Position numbers and translations under genes: made by a program. Below, piece by piece: positions 16,776 through 25,315 of a stretch of DNA of 60,706 nucleotides. Location: the NCBI GenBank assembly GCA_027622005.1, contig JAQBZH010000011.1, forward strand, positions 1 through 60,706, given 5' to 3'. Source of the DNA: Bacteroidota bacterium (lineage in GTDB: Bacteria; Bacteroidota; Rhodothermia; Rhodothermales; UBA10348). Under the pieces are notes generated by a model. The model was not told the origin of the DNA. It worked only from the letters and a program-made list of their open reading frames with translations, and did no database searches. The stretch's first letter is position 1; each line of letters opens with the position of its first letter.

Positions 16776-17912
16776 TTATAAGTTACCGCGAAGCGCTTGC
16801 TCGCGTTCAATCGACTCAAAAAGTGCTTTGAAATTTCCTTTTCCGAACGAGCGAGCGCCTTTTCGTTGGATTATTTCATAAAAGACAGTTGGGCGGTCTT
16901 GGACGGGCTTCGTAAAGATTTGAAGCAAATAGCCTTCTTCGTCTCGATCAACCAATATACCCAGCTCCCTAAGCGGTGCTAAGTCCTCATCAATCGTTCC
17001 AACGCGGTCCAAAATAGAGTCATAGTAGGTATCGGGAACGTATAAAAACTCAACACCCCGGCTCTTTAAAGCACTAACCGTTTCAATGATGTTATTCGTG
17101 GCCATCGCGATATGCTGCACACCTTGGCCGCGATAGAAGTCCAAATACTCCTCAATTTGGCTCTTTTTGCGGCCTATGGCTGGTTCATTGATCGGGAATT
17201 TGATCCGATCATTTCCGTTTGCCATCACTTTAGACATGAGCGCCGTGTATTCGGTTGAAATGTCACTATCGTCAAACGATTTCAGGTTACGAAAGCCCAT
17301 AACGTCAGCGTAGAAATCGACGCATTCGTTCATTTCGCCCAAATAGACGTTGCCCACACAATGGTCCACGTATTGGAGACCTACATCTTTGGGCGCGGAC
17401 GCAGATCTTTTAACAGCCGTATATCCCGGCATGAAGACGCCGGTGTAGTCTTTTCTCTCGACAAAAGTATGAATGGTCTCTCCGTAGGTCCTAATTGCGG
17501 CCCGCGTTACCGATCCGAATTCGTCAGAAGTGGTAATAGGCTCCATAACGGAGACTGCTCCCCGTTTCATCGTTTCATTGTAGGCACTTGTTGCGTCGTC
17601 TACCCACAAGGCGAGATCTTTAACTCCATCGCCATGCAATTTGACGTGTTTTGCTATCTCGGAATCGGGATCCATCGAAGTAGACAAAACGATTCGAATT
17701 TTACCTTGCTGCAGCACATAGCTCGTTTTATTTCGATTCCCCGTTTCCAATCCAGCATAGGCTACGATTTGAAAACCAAAAGCCGAGCAATAGAAATGAG
17801 CGGCCTGTTTAGCATTTCCGACATAAAATTCGATGTAATCAGTGCCGCTGATGGGGAGGAAGTCCGATTCCGTGGCAACTTCGGAAGAAGCGGGAGATGT
17901 GATCGTGCTCAT
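16776..17912 (-). CDS. hppD: 4-hydroxyphenylpyruvate dioxygenase
   Basis: Fe(II) dioxygenase converting 4-hydroxyphenylpyruvate to homogentisate. It has the two VOC-type halves, the N-terminal FYVGNAKQAAHFYCSAFGF, and the three iron-ligand regions of the C-terminal half: QYVDHCVGNV (His), QGVQHIAMAT (His) and TVFYEIIQRKGARSFGKGNF (Glu), ending in the family C-terminal helix FKALFESIEREQ. ATG 17912 (MSTITSP) is chosen over an upstream in-frame start at 17966, which would add 18 residues not typical of the family; 378 residues result. It heads the hppD-hmgA operon; the 259-base gap to the divergent nudix gene must hold its promoter. Confidence 0.94.
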   Translation of the reverse strand: MSTITSPASSEVATESDFLPISGTDYIEFYVGNAKQAAHFYCSAFGFQIVAYAGLETGNRNKTSYVLQQGKIRIVLSTSMDPDSEIAKHVKLHGDGVKDLALWVDDATSAYNETMKRGAVSVMEPITTSDEFGSVTRAAIRTYGETIHTFVERKDYTGVFMPGYTAVKRSASAPKDVGLQYVDHCVGNVYLGEMNECVDFYADVMGFRNLKSFDDSDISTEYTALMSKVMANGNDRIKFPINEPAIGRKKSQIEEYLDFYRGQGVQHIAMATNNIIETVSALKSRGVEFLYVPDTYYDSILDRVGTIDEDLAPLRELGILVDRDEEGYLLQIFTKPVQDRPTVFYEIIQRKGARSFGKGNFKALFESIEREQALRGNL

Positions 17913-18171
17913 ATAAAACGATGAAATGGAGAATGAATAGGGCGTAGAAGGTACGAATTTCCACACAAACGGAAGTTAACCAGACGTCGTTTTTATACTA
18001 ATCGCCGAGGTCGATAAAGTTCGAGCTCTATTCAAAAGACTTGGTAACAAACGGGGGCCGTTTTCGCCATCTGATCCGGCGGTACGATGGTTAAAAAGAA
18101 GCGATCGGGATCTGTGACAGGAGGTAGAAGTAGTCGCCATTACTTTTTAAATCAAGATCATCTCTTTGCAA

Positions 18172-18729
18172 ATGCCCGCCCCCTGGAAGGTCCTCTCTAG
18201 CAAATATCTATTAGATCGATGGTGGCTTAAAGTGCGTGAGGACCGCGTTTTATTGCCTTCAGGACACGAAATACCGGAGTTTCACGTTCTAGAGTATCCA
18301 GATTGGACGATGCTGCTGGGCCTGGACGATCAAAACCGATTCGTTTTAGTTGAACAATATCGCCATGGAGTTGGCCGATTAAGTCTGGAATTTCCTTCCG
18401 GCATGCTAGAAAAAGGGGAGGAGCCCCAACATGGAGCAATTCGGGAATTTGAAGAGGAAACGGGTCATACGGCTGGGAACGTGATTGAAATTGGAACTCT
18501 CCTTGAAGATGCCTCCAGGCATACCAATAAGGCCCACGCTTTTTTTAGCCGGGCTGTGGTGAAAGCAGGAAATCCTAAACTGGATGAAACTGAAGACCTA
18601 TCGATCGTATGCTTAACCCCAAGTCAGGTCCACTTTGCCATTTTGGAAGGTAGGATGGTCCATGGGCTGCATATAGGAACGTTTTACAGGGCTGTATTTC
18701 AAGGCTTATTTTCGATTGAAGGCAAATGA
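18172..18729 (+). CDS. NUDIX hydrolase (ADP-ribose pyrophosphatase-like)
   Basis: A 185-residue nudix protein. The nudix box is complete: GMLEKGEEPQHGAIREF, then EEETGH, matching Gx5Ex7REUxEExGU with Phe at the U position and His at the last. The length, the N-terminal strand-rich part (VREDRVLLPSGHEIPEFHVLEYPDW) and FVLVEQYRHGVGRLSLEFPSG upstream of the box resemble ADP-sugar pyrophosphatases that clear ADP-ribose. The substrate is an inference. ATG 18172 is used; TTG at 18166 would add two residues. The stop overlaps the next start as ATGA. Confidence 0.88.
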   Translation: MPAPWKVLSSKYLLDRWWLKVREDRVLLPSGHEIPEFHVLEYPDWTMLLGLDDQNRFVLVEQYRHGVGRLSLEFPSGMLEKGEEPQHGAIREFEEETGHTAGNVIEIGTLLEDASRHTNKAHAFFSRAVVKAGNPKLDETEDLSIVCLTPSQVHFAILEGRMVHGLHIGTFYRAVFQGLFSIEGK

Positions 18730-19877
18730 GTCGAATAACGCGACTACATATTTATAATTGGCTTTTGTTCGCCCTATTTATAGTGGAAGGTGGTTGTTCT
18801 AACCGCTCGTCGTTTACCGTTGAGTCCTTAGAATTTCGACAAACATCTTGGGATTCGGTGCAGGTTTTCACCCAATTTCAACTTAAACCAAATCTCGGTG
18901 GCGCGTCCAGAGTTTCGCCAGACATTGTGACTTACACCCTGTTCACTGCTGAATTCGATACGCTTTACGTCGGAGATGAAAGTCGCATTGTGTTGCCCGA
19001 TAAGGCTTTGTCGGACCGAGAACAGGTTTTGGTTGAAGTGTGTGGAACGTATCAAAAATTAACGGCCTGTGCACAGGAAATCATAACAGCCTCACCCAAA
19101 CGGGTCGTGGCTGAGTATGAGGTCACTTTCCCACTGGATGCTCCGGTCAATGATCGGGGAGAAGTGGAAATGGCCTCGGCGCTTCAACGGCAAAAATTCG
19201 GTCAGGATGATTGGGAGCAAATTCGAAAGCCGAGCGGAAAAGACCTTTCTATCCGCGTCTACGTGGAGCAGGCACCAGATGATCACGTCTTGATTCCAAT
19301 TACCCGATCGAGCACACCGTTTTCCTTGGACCGATTTGATGGTCACAGAGATCTTCGGTATCGAATTCAGTCTTCCATTATGGACGTCGATTCTGCCGTC
19401 GTCATGTTTGATCTGTTTGCGGCTGGAATGTCAGAACCTACTTTGATTGCACAGCAACGTATCGTTCTCCGATCTAAATCCGTCGAAGAGAGGACCTCAG
19501 AGGTCAACGAGTTGGCTGATCGGGCTGGAACCAAAGTTCTTGCCAAGCTCACGAGTCAGTTGGGTCCGAGTCGAGCTTATCTCTTTATGCTGGATTGGAC
19601 CTACGAGGGCATAAACAGGACCTATCTGGCGGAATTCGAGCTTCACTGGCAAGATGCTTTTCGAGGAGAGTGGTCGGATCTGACCGGGAAACTGCGAGTT
19701 CGCGCTGATGGCACCGAGGGGACGTTTCAGTTCCTAAGGGGAAGTGAAGCTGCGGAGGCAAAATGGCGCAATCGCGTTGAAACAGACTATCTGGATTTGG
19801 AGCCATTATTTCCCGCTCGAAAACCAAACCAGCCTCGATCTATACCAGACAAACGAAACCCCCAAGGGCGACCATGA
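18726..19877 (+). CDS. Lipoprotein of unknown function
   Basis: I do not recognise a family. A lipoprotein signal is present: MSRITRLHIYNWLLFALFIV with Cys24 in VEGGC. The mature 360 residues are strand-rich with acidic and aromatic residues, with no repeats or metal motif. Around residues 250-300 a helical part, NELADRAGTKVLAKLTSQLG, precedes YLFMLDWTYEG and YLAEFELHWQDAFRGEW, which might be the end of a compact domain. It is translationally coupled on both sides: ATGA overlap with the nudix gene upstream and with the reductase gene downstream. Its position between two small-molecule enzymes gives no clear clue. Confidence 0.75.
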   Translation: MSRITRLHIYNWLLFALFIVEGGCSNRSSFTVESLEFRQTSWDSVQVFTQFQLKPNLGGASRVSPDIVTYTLFTAEFDTLYVGDESRIVLPDKALSDREQVLVEVCGTYQKLTACAQEIITASPKRVVAEYEVTFPLDAPVNDRGEVEMASALQRQKFGQDDWEQIRKPSGKDLSIRVYVEQAPDDHVLIPITRSSTPFSLDRFDGHRDLRYRIQSSIMDVDSAVVMFDLFAAGMSEPTLIAQQRIVLRSKSVEERTSEVNELADRAGTKVLAKLTSQLGPSRAYLFMLDWTYEGINRTYLAEFELHWQDAFRGEWSDLTGKLRVRADGTEGTFQFLRGSEAAEAKWRNRVETDYLDLEPLFPARKPNQPRSIPDKRNPQGRP

Positions 19878-20863
19878 AATCTTTTAAAGCCCTTGTTCTC
19901 AGAAATAGTCCGACTTTCTCAGCCAAGGTCGAGCAGATTTTCACCGAGGATTTGCCTTCGGCGGGAGAGGTCATCGTGAAAGTGGACTGGAGCGGTATTA
20001 ATTACAAAGACGCTCTTGCCGTGACCAACCGAGGGAAAATTGTTCGAGGAGGCTTTCCATTTGTGCCGGGAATAGATCTGGCCGGAACCGTTGTTTCTTC
20101 CACCGAGAAGACATTTAGCGTCGGGGATCGAGTCCTTTCGACCGGATGGGGTCTAGGTGAAAGCAATTGGGGGGGATATGCTCAATATCAGAAATTACCG
20201 GCCGCTCATTTAGTCCGCATCCCCGAAAGGTTGACTTCTAAAAACGCGATGATTATCGGTACGGCCGGCTTAACCGCCATGTTGGCCGTTATGGAGATTG
20301 AAAATGGTCCCATTAAAAAGACAGGTTCCTTTTTGGTCACCGGCGCCACGGGAGGCGTAGGCAGTTTCGCTGTATTGGCTCTGGCTGATTTGGGTTACCA
20401 TGTTGTTGCATCGACCGGTAAAGCATCATCAGAAAAATACCTGCGCGAGTTGGGGGCATCGGCCATAGTAGATCGGAGCGAATTGTCATTGGGCGCTAAA
20501 GTTGCCCTGGATTCCGCCAAATGGGCAGGGTGTATTGATTCAGTCGGGGCGTCCACTCTCGAAGCCGTTATTAGTCAGACATCGCGCCATGGTACGATCG
20601 CTGCATGTGGCCTAGCTGGTGGAAGCGACTTGAAAACAACGGTATTTCCGTTCATTTTGAGAGGGGTACGTTTGATCGGCATTGATTCGAACACGTGTCC
20701 CCAGGAAACGCGCTTACTGGCTTGGAACCGCCTCAGCGAACTGACTTCCAAGCGGGATTTGAATCAAATATCAACAGAAATTGCCCTGGAAGATGTGCCC
20801 ACGGCTGCTGAGGAATTGCTCGAAGGGAAAATTACGGGCCGAATCGTAGTCCGTGTGTCTTAA
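19874..20863 (+). CDS. YhdH/AcuI-type NADPH-dependent oxidoreductase (MDR family)
   Basis: Zinc-free medium-chain dehydrogenase/reductase of 329 residues. Seen are INYKDALAVTNRGKIVRGGFP and VPGIDLAGTVV in the catalytic domain, STGWGLGESNWGGYAQY, a motif specific to the YhdH/AcuI group, IGTAGLTAMLAVM, and the Rossmann motif VTGATGGVGSFAV. Characterised AcuI enzymes reduce acryloyl-CoA to propionyl-CoA with NADPH; many relatives are annotated only as quinone oxidoreductases. The residues seen support the group, not the exact substrate. It overlaps the previous lipoprotein gene by ATGA and ends the operon. Confidence 0.88.
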   Translation: MKSFKALVLRNSPTFSAKVEQIFTEDLPSAGEVIVKVDWSGINYKDALAVTNRGKIVRGGFPFVPGIDLAGTVVSSTEKTFSVGDRVLSTGWGLGESNWGGYAQYQKLPAAHLVRIPERLTSKNAMIIGTAGLTAMLAVMEIENGPIKKTGSFLVTGATGGVGSFAVLALADLGYHVVASTGKASSEKYLRELGASAIVDRSELSLGAKVALDSAKWAGCIDSVGASTLEAVISQTSRHGTIAACGLAGGSDLKTTVFPFILRGVRLIGIDSNTCPQETRLLAWNRLSELTSKRDLNQISTEIALEDVPTAAEELLEGKITGRIVVRVS

Positions 20864-20884
20864 GACGCACCAAATGGTTCGAAA

Positions 20885-21160
20885 TTAGTCGCGATTCTTG
20901 TTACGCTTCTTATTGGTCGAGGGCGAAATATCAGTCAGAATGGCCAATATCAGGACGATAATCTGAAAAGTGCCCCATGTTCCATCGTAAACCTGGACAA
21001 CCACGCTATACCAGAGAAGTGTTGTCGGGGCGAAAAAAAATCCGAGAATCGGCCACAAAAGTGAACCAAAAACCCCGATAAACCAATTGGTCATCAACCA
21101 TAAATAAACGATTGATATTCGAGGAATGATTAGCGCCCCTAAAACGAAGAAACAAGGCAT
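20885..21160 (-). CDS. Small membrane protein
   Basis: A 91-residue protein with two or three hydrophobic helices: PCFFVLGALIIPRISIVYLW, VFGSLLWPILGFFFAPTTLLWY, and GTFQIIVLILAILTDI, then a basic tail KKRNKNRD that should stay in the cytoplasm. The many aromatic residues and the pattern GxLLWPxLGFxFxPxTxLWY match a widespread small membrane protein of unknown function in marine bacteria, as far as I recall. ATG 21160. It converges with the reductase gene (21-base gap). Confidence 0.75.
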   Translation of the reverse strand: MPCFFVLGALIIPRISIVYLWLMTNWFIGVFGSLLWPILGFFFAPTTLLWYSVVVQVYDGTWGTFQIIVLILAILTDISPSTNKKRNKNRD

Positions 21161-21307
21161 GTCATTTTCACTGTGGTTGCGGATTCAATTCCAGCAATAA
21201 GGACGTAAACGCTGGACTGAGGTTTCATCTTAACTAGTTCATAAGTCGACCGATACCGTCTTTGTATGGTTTAACTATTGACCACTATCACCGACTTTTG
21301 ACGCCCG

Positions 21308-22045
21308 ATGAAGACTGAACTCTTAAACATTTTCAAAAAATCAAGTAAATCGCTTACGCCCGATGGATGGAAGTTTGGGCCCGAATCCACACATGGTTCG
21401 AGCGAAATTGGGAATATCGATGATTCATTAATAAATGAAACCGTATCAGATTGGCTATCACCTAAAGCTTCGACTTCCAATCTGGACCGTGTGCTCACCG
21501 TATCTATTGAGGAGAATGTCATATCCCCGCAAGATGTGACAACGTGGACGGAAATGATGAAAAAGTCAAATTTGACCTCATCAACGGGCCAGCTTACCTG
21601 GAGAGATGTAGTTCGTATTGACCCTAGGAGATCGCAACAGTTTGAACGAATGGCAGCCAGAATTTACGGATTTCGGTCGATCTTGATCTGCCAGATGAGT
21701 ACGCTTGTTTTGGCGGATATGATGACCGTTCGGGTCCTACCCGAAAAGTGGGAGGAAATGTACGATCTGGGTCTTGCTCCCGTGGTCGAACACGGACATT
21801 CTCCGCTGGACGGCAATCGCGTGGTCTGTATATCAAAAGACCCCACAAGCCGAAAAACACGCGACTATGTCAATGGAATTACTTCGTTTCAGCCTGAATT
21901 AGCGTACGCAGATGGACCGGTAGTGGCCGGGATGCTTGAAATGATTTCCCAGCACGTTCCAGCCATCGGTTCGGCCGTGTATGTATCGAGGCCTTACCTT
22001 CAAAAAGTTGCGTCCACAACCATTCCAAACAAGCGAGCAGCTTAA
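21308..22045 (+). CDS. Stand-alone PilB/GspE N-terminal-domain paralogue
   Basis: This 245-residue protein has no ATPase domain. Residues about 95-225 parallel the N-terminal domain of the next gene's PilB: LTWRDVVRIDP aligns with PLWRVLAINP, RMAARIYGFRSILI with EAARLYAFTEAKI, LPEKWEEM with FSEDMWTEM, APVVEHGHSPLDG with LPVRKESDPLSG, and SKDPTSRK with THDPTRPE. It is therefore a duplicated T2SSE_N/MshEN-like domain, in other systems a cyclic-di-GMP or partner-binding module. ATG 21308. It lies 23 bases before the PilB gene and is surely co-transcribed. No catalytic role is expected; a regulatory or adaptor part for the pilus/secretion motor is an inference. Confidence 0.75.
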   Translation: MKTELLNIFKKSSKSLTPDGWKFGPESTHGSSEIGNIDDSLINETVSDWLSPKASTSNLDRVLTVSIEENVISPQDVTTWTEMMKKSNLTSSTGQLTWRDVVRIDPRRSQQFERMAARIYGFRSILICQMSTLVLADMMTVRVLPEKWEEMYDLGLAPVVEHGHSPLDGNRVVCISKDPTSRKTRDYVNGITSFQPELAYADGPVVAGMLEMISQHVPAIGSAVYVSRPYLQKVASTTIPNKRAA

Positions 22046-22068
22046 TTTCGCTTTTGGGTCCCAAGTGT

Positions 22069-23904
22069 ATGGAACACGAGACAACGATAGAAAAGGAACG
22101 TTACGTTTCCGATGCTAAACGGGATCGCGTGGTTAGCCGACTTTTGAAAAGTGGCCTTGTCCAGGAGCACCACGTTAGGACTTCTTGGAAAGAGTGGCAA
22201 AAACTCCGGCAAAAAGATTTCAAAGTTCCGTTGTGGCGCGTTTTGGCCATCAACCCAGAGCTGGAATCGCAAGATATCTTTGTGGAAGCGGCACGTTTGT
22301 ACGCTTTTACAGAAGCCAAGATTGAAGAGTCAGCGGCCGTTGAGTTTATTAACCACCACCGTGAGACTTTTTCGGAGGACATGTGGACCGAAATGGTCGA
22401 ACACTTTGTTCTCCCCGTTCGCAAGGAATCGGACCCGCTGTCCGGCGAGAAAAAATGGATATTTGTCACCCACGATCCTACGCGGCCAGAAGTTCATCAG
22501 ATTATTCAGCGCCTGAGACTACGACGTTTCGAGCTTCAGTTTGTACGGGAATCGTTGGTGGGAGGCTTGATTTCAGATAGCTTTTTGGGGCGAAATGCCT
22601 TTCTGGAGCGATTGCAAGAGAACGCACCGGCAGTTGACATGGGATTATCCTATGAAACCGACGATGCTTTGGTTGATGAAAACGTCTTAGAGGCCGAGAT
22701 TAGCCGATCTCACCTCATTAGTCTATTTGAAGGGGCCCTGATGGAGGCGGTGAAACTTGGGGCTTCCGATATCCATATCTATCCGGACTCGGAGGGCCAA
22801 ATTCAAATCCATTTCCGAATTGACGGAGACCTCAGCGTCTGGCACGTCGAAAAAAGGTTTAAACCAGAAGCCTTTCTCGCGGTTGTTAAGGACAATTCAA
22901 TGAATGTAGACCGGTTTGATCGGGACATTGCTCAGGATGGGTTTATACAACGTTGGATGGACGACGTTTTGATTCGATTCAGGGTTTCGGTACTTCCTAT
23001 CGCTTCCGCGCAACAAGATGTGCACGCGGAAAGTGTGGTGATTCGAATTCTAGACGATCGAAAAATTCTCACCGATTTGCGCCAAATAGGTCTATTGGAT
23101 GATGCGTACGCTCGCTTTCAGAATGCCATTCGCCAGCCTCACGGGATGATTATCCTAACAGGTCCCACGGGATCGGGAAAAAGCACAACGCTGGTTGCAG
23201 CACTTCATCAAGTAGTTACTCCTAAAGTCAATGTGCTGACCGTCGAAGACCCCGTCGAGTACCTGATGAAAGGAATTCGCCAGATTAAATTGGGTCCAAG
23301 ACTCGGTCTTGAAGGAGCTCTGAGGGCCATTTTGCGGCATGATCCAGACGTGGTCATGGTCGGGGAGATGAGGGATAAAGAAACAGCCGATTTAGCGATC
23401 AAGCTCGCTAACACAGGGCACCTAACCTTTTCTACCCTTCATACCAACGATGCTCCAAGTGCCGTTTCCCGTCTTTTCAAGATGGGGGTTGAGCCATTTT
23501 TGATAGCTTATGCGATTAATATCGTTGTGGCGCAACGCCTTATGCGGAAGTTGTGCAGTTCTTGTCGAATCCCTGACCCCAATCCCGACTTCGAGTTTCT
23601 CCGACACATTGGGTTCAGTGACGAAGACTTTTATCAGGCTACCTTTTATCAGGCGGGGGGATTTGCCAGTTGCAAGACTTGCGGCGGAAATGGTTACAAA
23701 GGGCGCCGGGCGGTTGCCGAGACCATGCTTTTCACTCCCAAAGTCAGAGCGATCATACTCAGTGCGAGTGACTCCATTGATGAACATGAATTACGTCAGG
23801 TAGCGGTTGAAGAAGGCATGACCACGCTTCAAAGTGCCGCCCGCCAGTTGGTTTTGGCAGGGGAAACAAGTATTGAAGAAGCTATTCGGGTGACTGGTAC
23901 CTAA
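22069..23904 (+). CDS. pilB: Type IV pilus / type II secretion assembly ATPase (PilB/GspE)
   Basis: Secretion ATPase of 611 residues. After an N-terminal domain (about 20-180) come the N2 domain and the RecA-like core: Walker A GPTGSGKS (365-372), the Asp box TVEDPVEYL, Walker B DVVMVGEMRD, the His box FSTLHTNDA, and a tetracysteine zinc site CSSC...CKTC followed by GGNGYKGR. The zinc motif and the N-terminal domain mark assembly ATPases rather than PilT retraction motors. ATG 22069 is preferred over TTG 22054. No pilin, PilC, PilM-Q or PilT gene is nearby, so T4P versus T2SS cannot be settled. Confidence 0.93.
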   Translation: MEHETTIEKERYVSDAKRDRVVSRLLKSGLVQEHHVRTSWKEWQKLRQKDFKVPLWRVLAINPELESQDIFVEAARLYAFTEAKIEESAAVEFINHHRETFSEDMWTEMVEHFVLPVRKESDPLSGEKKWIFVTHDPTRPEVHQIIQRLRLRRFELQFVRESLVGGLISDSFLGRNAFLERLQENAPAVDMGLSYETDDALVDENVLEAEISRSHLISLFEGALMEAVKLGASDIHIYPDSEGQIQIHFRIDGDLSVWHVEKRFKPEAFLAVVKDNSMNVDRFDRDIAQDGFIQRWMDDVLIRFRVSVLPIASAQQDVHAESVVIRILDDRKILTDLRQIGLLDDAYARFQNAIRQPHGMIILTGPTGSGKSTTLVAALHQVVTPKVNVLTVEDPVEYLMKGIRQIKLGPRLGLEGALRAILRHDPDVVMVGEMRDKETADLAIKLANTGHLTFSTLHTNDAPSAVSRLFKMGVEPFLIAYAINIVVAQRLMRKLCSSCRIPDPNPDFEFLRHIGFSDEDFYQATFYQAGGFASCKTCGGNGYKGRRAVAETMLFTPKVRAIILSASDSIDEHELRQVAVEEGMTTLQSAARQLVLAGETSIEEAIRVTGT

Positions 23905-23921
23905 GAGGACCGAGCGGACAA

Positions 23922-25313
23922 CTAAGTCGAAATCGAGGACTCCCGATCCTGCGAAGAAACTTTACGATAATACGCGTACCAGGCCAGGCCGATCAACGCT
24001 AAATAGGCCACCATCAGGCACAACACGATCACAAAACCCCTCAATTCTCCCTGAAATAAGGTGAAAGGGAGATTGATCAATATCAGTAGCGGAAAGCCAA
24101 AGGTTAACGCCATTCCGCTTGACAAGACTAATTCCTGTGCCACAGGCGTTTCATAATTGGGGTCCGTAACGCGAATCAGGGCCAATCCAGAACTGATCGT
24201 GCCAGTCATTTGGGCGAACATACCGATAAAGCGCTCGAATTGATGCTTTTTAAACACCTTCCAACACGCCCATTTGAGAAACAGGTAGGTTAAGTATCCG
24301 CCGATCAAACATATAAGTGCCATGGGCAGGGCAAATCGCCAGGCAATGCTTAGGCTTATCGCCATGATAGACGCCGCGATCAAATACTCGGCGAACGTTC
24401 CGGTTAACCGGTGAATCGTCCCATCATCAATCCAATCACCCCGTTTTCCTCCCAGAAGCCATTTCCTGGATCCAAGAGAAACGACGTTCGCGATTATAAA
24501 GTGAAACGACCAAATCACAGGTACTTCAGCTTCCAGTCCTGCCGACATCAGGAGTTGGGCCAGTCCTTCCGTGATCCAATAAGTACCTAAATAAATGGCG
24601 CCGATGAGCGCCAGATGCACGGCAAAGGGTTCAATTGCGGCGCTTGAAAACGTCTGGCGGGATCCCACCGGCCGATTCCCATCCTCTCGAATACCGCTTC
24701 GAATGTACTGAGGCACATCATTTTTACCGTTTCGGGTCACTTCTCGGTTCACACTGAACATCCCCCAAAAATAGGCGAACAAAAAGCCGATCGCTGCAAA
24801 GGTCAAACCCATAGATCCTGCGTTGGGAAATCCAAACGCTTCCCACGACTGGCCAATCGAGTAGGCTATTCCCGGACCCATGGCAAAGCCGAGGGGGAGT
24901 AATATGCCTGTTGCAGGGTTTAAATCAGATACCAGCGTCAACGAAATGGCTAAAGCCAAAGAAAGCCCGATAATGCCTTGCAATAGCATGATGGCGACTT
25001 GCATGAATCCTAGATTCATTACCCCCCAGGAGTGCTTCTGCTCAGTCTTAAAGAGTCCGACGCAGATAAAGGTTAGTGCCAACAAATGGTAAACGTAAGC
25101 ACCCATGCGCGCGCCATCTATCGGAATCAATCCGAGCAGTTCGCCCCCCAACAAAAGGCCGGCAAAACCCGCAATTAAGCTGTTCGGAACCAGGAAACGT
25201 TGAAAAAAGCCAACATTTTTTCTCAACCAAGTCCCAACCAAGAGGAGAGCCCCAAGGACAGAGAAATCGATCATTAAATCTCCGGTGCTTATTTGTAAGC
25301 TCCATGCCTCCAT
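23922..25313 (-). CDS. Sodium/glutamate symporter-like transporter (ESS/GltS family)
   Basis: Polytopic membrane protein of about 463 residues with 11-12 helices and a family-like start: FSVLGALLLVGTWLRKNV, FLVPNSLIAGFAGLLLG, ALTFICVGLF. The conserved GltS-like loop LPLGFAMGPGIAYSIGQSWE and the second-half LIRVTDPNYETPVAQELVLSSG are visible. A hydrophilic insert of about 45 residues (NREVTRNGKNDV onwards) in the middle makes it longer than classical GltS (about 400). ATG 25313 lies two bases after the stop of the acyltransferase gene; TTG 25319 would overlap it. The substrate is unproven. Confidence 0.82.
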   Translation of the reverse strand: MEAWSLQISTGDLMIDFSVLGALLLVGTWLRKNVGFFQRFLVPNSLIAGFAGLLLGGELLGLIPIDGARMGAYVYHLLALTFICVGLFKTEQKHSWGVMNLGFMQVAIMLLQGIIGLSLALAISLTLVSDLNPATGILLPLGFAMGPGIAYSIGQSWEAFGFPNAGSMGLTFAAIGFLFAYFWGMFSVNREVTRNGKNDVPQYIRSGIREDGNRPVGSRQTFSSAAIEPFAVHLALIGAIYLGTYWITEGLAQLLMSAGLEAEVPVIWSFHFIIANVVSLGSRKWLLGGKRGDWIDDGTIHRLTGTFAEYLIAASIMAISLSIAWRFALPMALICLIGGYLTYLFLKWACWKVFKKHQFERFIGMFAQMTGTISSGLALIRVTDPNYETPVAQELVLSSGMALTFGFPLLILINLPFTLFQGELRGFVIVLCLMVAYLALIGLAWYAYYRKVSSQDRESSIST

Positions 25314-25315
25314 GC

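Noticed and set aside
17361-17924. Long plus-strand ORF opposite hppD
   Set aside because: Antisense shadow of hppD; no ribosome site or recognisable sequence.
18049-18063. Short AAACGG-GGG-CCGTTT hairpin upstream of the nudix gene
   Set aside because: The stem is only 6 bp, no T run of note follows, and no plus-strand gene ends before it.
18087-18203. Small ORF beginning MVKKKRSG upstream of the nudix gene
   Set aside because: It runs into the nudix start in another frame without stop-start coupling or a ribosome site, and its composition is not convincing.
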